A stretch of 64,000 bases of DNA. Source: Phytophthora colocasiae (Eukaryota > Oomycota > Peronosporomycetes > Peronosporales > Peronosporaceae). Numbering within the stretch: position 1 is the stretch's first letter; the number at the start of each line of letters is the position of its first letter. Under the pieces are notes generated by a model, which ran no database searches, was not told where the DNA came from, and was given only the letters and a program-made list of their open reading frames with translations. The stretch spans positions 62,001 to 126,000 of the forward strand of contig JAGKQI010000055.1 in NCBI GenBank assembly GCA_018806915.1. Direction: 5' to 3'. Shown piece after piece: positions 61,002-64,000 of the stretch. Both the position numbers and the translations under genes were made by a program.

Positions 61002-61161
61002 TTAGATGGAGGGGACATCGAACTCGAAATCCATCTCAGAGATCTCCGAGTTGAATGCATCAGAATCGTCGTTATCGGGAGCATATGAGCTGTCTGAGCT
61101 GTATGTTGTCCCCGCAACAATGCCCATTGCACTGGGCTGATTGTTTTGTGAGGAGTTTTGC
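61002..61161 (-). CDS. Possible acidic last exon of an unrecognised gene
   Basis: A minus-strand open stretch starts after a good splice acceptor (TCTCTCTTTTAG at about 61162-61173) and reads QNSSQNNQPSAMGIVAG, SSYAPDNDDSDAF and ISEMDFEFDVPSI to stop at 61002. Acidic, Ser/Asn-rich. No upstream exon or family recognised. Confidence 0.3.
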
Positions 61162-61240
61162 CTAAAAGAGAGACCAATATTAGCACTGACCTCCAAGCCG
61201 TTTTACAACTGCTATGCAGAAACAGTCTCAGTAACCTCTT

Positions 61241-61362
61241 CGAAGTAAGGTTTTATCTGTAATCCTAGCAGTACCTCGTGCGCATTAGCGACTAACAGGA
61301 ACGAAGTAAGGTTTTATCTGTAATCCTAGCAGTACCTCGTGCGCATTAGCGACTAACAGGAA
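61241..61362 (+). repeat. 61-bp tandem duplication
   Basis: Unit starting CGAAGTAAGGTTTTATCTG occurs at 61241-61301 and 61302-61362, near-identical. Just after, AACAGGTCATTAGTA.TTGAGA.TAGAGC occurs at about 61377 and 61468. The repeats lie downstream of the second mucin-like gene. Confidence 0.85.
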
Positions 61363-61525
61363 CGTAGTACGTGTAACAGGTCATTAGTACTTGAGATTAG
61401 AGCGGATCCGAGTAACAGGCTCTAGGCTGCAATCCTGTTGTCGACTAACAGGATCGTAGTGGTTGTAACAGGTCATTAGTATTTGAGACTAGAGCAACAG
61501 GTATGTAGTGCCTACGCAACAGCTT

Positions 61526-62249
61526 TTAATTATTTCCCTTCGATGTCACACTCAGGTCCGTGCCCATGGCGCTACGCGAGATCATGATGCCTGGATCGCG
61601 ACTCGTGCCATTACTCGAGAAACTTGCCGTCGCTACTGTTCCTGGCGGTGATGGCACCACCTCCTGGTTCTCCTCGCTCGCACGGGCTCGAAGGAAAAGT
61701 TTCCGCAGCACTATCGCCAACACCGCAATGGCAACTGCCACAGCAAGGATGGCGACAATCAAAATCGTGTTCCCGTTGCTCGAGTCGTCATCCACAGACT
61801 CATCAGCCGAACTGCCGGCATCTTGAGAGGGCGTGGATGGTGAAGATGGCGCCGAAGTTGAAGTTGACGCACTTGTATCGGTTGTGCCGATCTCTGAGCT
61901 GTTGCTAGAGCTACTGGCGCTGGTGCTGGAAGTTGAGAAGAAGGAAGAACAGTCGACGCCAAATGCACACGCGTTATCCACATAAACGAAGCATGCTCCA
62001 TCAGCAACGGTCACACAAGGCGGACACTCGCCAGTGGACATTGTACAGGGGACTGATGTATCTCCTCCTAAGTAGCATGTCTCGAGTGCGGCACACTGCG
62101 AGCCTGAACTGCTGACATCTGCATGACAATCAAAGGAATATCATCAGTCGCGGCGTCCAGGTAAGGTAACTGCACCGAAACCAGCTTTACTTACCAGCAT
62201 TTACACTCACGAGTGCTGACACAACAAGAAACCGCGCAATTGACGTCAT
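61526..62249 (-). CDS. Secreted Cys-motif / mucin-like / TM protein, member 2
   Basis: Exon 1 62249-62195 (MTSIARFLVVSALVSVNA, signal peptide), intron 62194-62119 (GTAAGT...ATGCAG), exon 2 62118-61526; 215 residues. Extracellular head: CAALETCYLGG, PCTMSTGECPPCVTVADGAC and VDNACAFGVDC, matching member 1 in the order and spacing of its eight cysteines. Ser/Thr-rich stalk (about 60 residues), TM helix (ILIVAILAVAVAIAVLAIVL) and a shorter cytoplasmic tail without the pentapeptide repeats. The intron in both members splits the codon just after the signal peptide in phase 1. Confidence 0.8.
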
Positions 62250-62510
62250 CGCTTGCAGAATGGACCACACCCACTTCCTCTCTGGCTCGTTCGCAATGCC
62301 GCACTTCTTCTCATGTAGCCATGTTCCTTAGTGACGCACACCAATCATGTGTGTTTTACATCGTTTTTGTGACACCACCAAGACTTGTGACAACAGCCAT
62401 TTTTCAACACCAGATTTACATCTCTTGTCACCATCAACTCTGATTGCACCGAATGCTCTTCCTCGCATGTACCATCACCGAAGGTCATTGGGTCCAGGGC
62501 AAGGAAGGTT

Positions 62511-62530
62511 AAGTCATTTTCCCTTCTACG
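62511..62530 (+). promoter_or_regulatory. Oomycete initiator block of EI24-like gene 1
   Basis: AAGTCATTTTCCCTTCTACG at 62511-62530, 18 bp before ATG 62549; contains TCATTTTCC as in the oomycete initiator. Confidence 0.5.
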
Positions 62531-62548
62531 CCTCCATAGTGCACAGTC

Positions 62549-63346
62549 ATGTCCACTTACGTCGTGCAGGGTCTTGCCTACTTCGCAGCACACCCGCGTC
62601 TGTGGCTTAAACTGCTATGTCCTCTGCTATTGACACTGATTATTGGCATCACTTCGGTGGTCGTTCTCTTCTCTGTGGCTTTAATGCCTCAAGTCGAGGG
62701 ACTGGAAGACGCAGGCGTCACCAAGTGGCTCTCATGGCTATTGGCTGTCCTTCTCGTGCTGATCGAGATCTTCCTCGTTACTCTCATCTTCAACCTCATC
62801 ATAATGGGAGAATATCAAGACAAAGTCTTCGAAGAAGTCATGGTGGCTCGAGGTTTTAAGGAAATGGTGGAGAACGAAGAACGTCACGCTAGTTGCGCCC
62901 GTGGTTGTCGCTCCTGCTGCCGTGTGAGTCTGTGGCTACGACTTATTCTCCTGATCTTGACGCTGCCGCTCAATCTGATACCAATCATCGGCTCCATCAT
63001 CTACGCGTGGCTCAATGGCACCATCTTGGCCTGGGAGTACCATTTACTCTACTTTGAGTTCAAGAACTTCTCATATGGGCAGCAAAAGGCCTTCATCAAG
63101 GAGCACAAGGTGCAATATTCGTCGTTCGGTATGCAGGCGCTGCTTATGGAGATGATCCCAGGTGTTGGCTCGCTCTTTGTGTTCACTAACACGTGTGGAG
63201 CAGCTCTGATGGCTGCAAATTTGGAGGAGGAAGAACGTGAACGCACAGGACTGCAGGACGGTGGAGTGCAGCCCACTTGGGACAACAATAACAGTCAGAC
63301 CAATGCGTACAACCACGGCTACGTGCCATCCGGAGGAATTGTCTAG
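62549..63346 (+). CDS. EI24/CysZ-family membrane protein, gene 1
   Basis: ATG 62549, 265 residues, no intron. N-terminal MSTYVVQGLAYFAAHPRLWL, then two TM helices (LLCPLLLTLIIGITSVVVLF, WLSWLLAVLLVLIEIFLVTL). A Cys-containing loop (CARGCRSCC) precedes two more TM segments and a re-entrant LPLNLIPIIGSIIYAWLNGT. FSYGQQKAFIKEHKVQYSSF and MEMIPGVGSLFVFTNTCGAA are typical of the EI24 / fungal RRT8-LDS family. The C-terminus is polar. Family members are ER- or lipid-droplet-associated; function here is not known. A second copy follows at 63523. Confidence 0.8.
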   Translation: MSTYVVQGLAYFAAHPRLWLKLLCPLLLTLIIGITSVVVLFSVALMPQVEGLEDAGVTKWLSWLLAVLLVLIEIFLVTLIFNLIIMGEYQDKVFEEVMVARGFKEMVENEERHASCARGCRSCCRVSLWLRLILLILTLPLNLIPIIGSIIYAWLNGTILAWEYHLLYFEFKNFSYGQQKAFIKEHKVQYSSFGMQALLMEMIPGVGSLFVFTNTCGAALMAANLEEEERERTGLQDGGVQPTWDNNNSQTNAYNHGYVPSGGIV

Positions 63347-63500
63347 TAGAGCATCCATCTACTTATCTATCAACTGGGAATATACCTCTACTGCCATGTA
63401 ATTAGGAAGCCTACGCACTGGAATGCACGGCAGCCACCACGATAGGTGGAGACACGTAAGCTTTCTCTGGCCTGTCCGTTCGCAAAAGTATCCGTTCGAG

Positions 63501-63518
63501 TGCATTTCCCAATTTTAC
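63501..63518 (+). promoter_or_regulatory. Oomycete initiator block of EI24-like gene 2
   Basis: TGCATTTCCCAATTTTAC at 63501-63518, five bases before ATG 63523. A textbook form of the oomycete initiator/CAATTTT promoter. Confidence 0.55.
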
Positions 63519-63522
63519 CACC

Positions 63523-63972
63523 ATGTCGACGTACGTAGCTCAAGGACTGGCATACTTCCTGTCACACCCGCCACTATGGAAGATGACTCTTTGCCCTGTG
63601 GTCTTGACAATTGCCGTGGGTTTGACAACAATTATCGTCTTGTTGGCTGTAGCCATGTACCCCCAGGAGCAAGGGCTCTACGACGTTGGAGTTCCCGAAG
63701 GACTGGCCTGGGTGTTGGCCATAATGCTGTGTCTCGTGGAGAGTTTTGTGATCATCATGATCTACAGCTTGATCTGTCTCGCCTGCTACCAGGACAAGAT
63801 ATTCGAGTATGTGATGCGCCAAGAAGGCCACCAAGAGCTCGTGGACAACAAACGTCGCCATGCGTCATGTATCCGGATCTGTACGAGTTGCTGTCGTGTT
63901 AGTGTGTTGCTGCGTCTCGGTCTACTCTCGGTGCCTCTCAACGTCGTCCGTTACAGTTGTATATCTAGCTAG
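63523..63972 (+). CDS. EI24/CysZ-family membrane protein, gene 2, truncated relative to gene 1
   Basis: ATG 63523 (MSTYVAQGLAYFLSHPPLW). Matches gene 1 along residues 1-140: same N-terminus, both TM helices, the AYQDKIFE/VMRQEGHQEL segment and the Cys loop (CIRICTSCC). At about 63925 the match ends: gene 1 reads LPLNLIPIIGSII, gene 2 reads VPLNVVRYSCISS and a TAG at 63970. Either a frame error or a real truncation; the window ends 28 bp later, so downstream sequence is needed. The pair is a tandem duplication. Confidence 0.65.
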   Translation: MSTYVAQGLAYFLSHPPLWKMTLCPVVLTIAVGLTTIIVLLAVAMYPQEQGLYDVGVPEGLAWVLAIMLCLVESFVIIMIYSLICLACYQDKIFEYVMRQEGHQELVDNKRRHASCIRICTSCCRVSVLLRLGLLSVPLNVVRYSCISS

Positions 63973-64000
63973 TCTATGTCGTGGGCTCGCTGTAACCCGA

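Noticed and set aside
61526..62041. Start of mucin-like member 2 at ATG 62041
   Set aside because: An upstream exon with signal peptide and four more cysteine-region residues joins in frame; the internal ATG would lose the secretion signal.
1..64000. tRNA, rRNA, CRISPR arrays, bacterial-type operons
   Set aside because: None seen on either strand; the window is eukaryotic nuclear DNA by introns and transposon types.

Overview
The window looks like nuclear DNA of an oomycete, most likely Phytophthora or a close relative. The evidence is compact genes with few introns of about 55-80 bp, promoters of the form (T)CATTYYNCAATTT just upstream of start codons, an oomycete-type bZIP, a folate-biopterin-type transporter relic, and the mix of mobile elements (Ty3/gypsy including a chromovirus, MULE, piggyBac, PIF/Harbinger, Crypton, hAT, pogo-like). 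No bacterial operon structure, tRNA, rRNA or CRISPR array was seen. All identifications come from reading the sequence; no database search was run.

Layout. 1-28.4 kb is a transposon region. It holds a coiled-coil ORF cut by the window edge; a piggyBac-type transposase gene with five introns and all catalytic aspartates; decayed transporter, Harbinger, hAT and Crypton relics; and a MULE pseudogene split by a Ty3/gypsy chromovirus (16352..24224) that has 412-bp LTRs identical by eye and a GGTAC target duplication. A two-gene PIF/Harbinger element follows (25947..28342). 28.6-42.0 kb is a gene island: TRMT11-like tRNA methyltransferase, a small bZIP, a large low-complexity protein of unknown function, NOP16, folylpolyglutamate synthase (FPGS), a small membrane protein with an RXLR string, and an ICME-like alpha/beta hydrolase. 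42.4-50.0 kb is a second Ty3/gypsy element (200/220-bp LTRs, again GGTAC) whose gag-pol is split by a 3.05-kb MULE with 50-bp inverted repeats and a 9-bp target duplication. 50.4-64 kb is a second gene island rich in secreted and membrane proteins: a CPA2 cation/proton antiporter, a divergent pair of related secreted proteins, a G-patch/zinc-finger protein, a multi-pass membrane protein with a leucine-rich tail, two related Cys-motif/mucin/TM proteins, and a tandem pair of EI24-family membrane proteins.

Most notable. (1) A 2.1-kb piggyBac-like element sits at a TTAA inside codons 13-14 of FPGS, separating its start codon from the rest; the remaining ORF is open and now begins inside the transposon. 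(2) The same element carries a five-copy tandem array with the short motif found in its terminal repeats. (3) The piggyBac transposase gene has a recurrent CATGTTGTAT-like decamer in its introns and flanks. (4) The chromovirus encodes a long opposite-strand, coiled-coil ORF that overlaps the integrase-chromodomain linker of pol. (5) Two unrelated gypsy elements used the same 5-bp target. Several otherwise coherent ORFs are broken by single-base shifts, often in homopolymers, so some 'pseudogenes' may be assembly errors.
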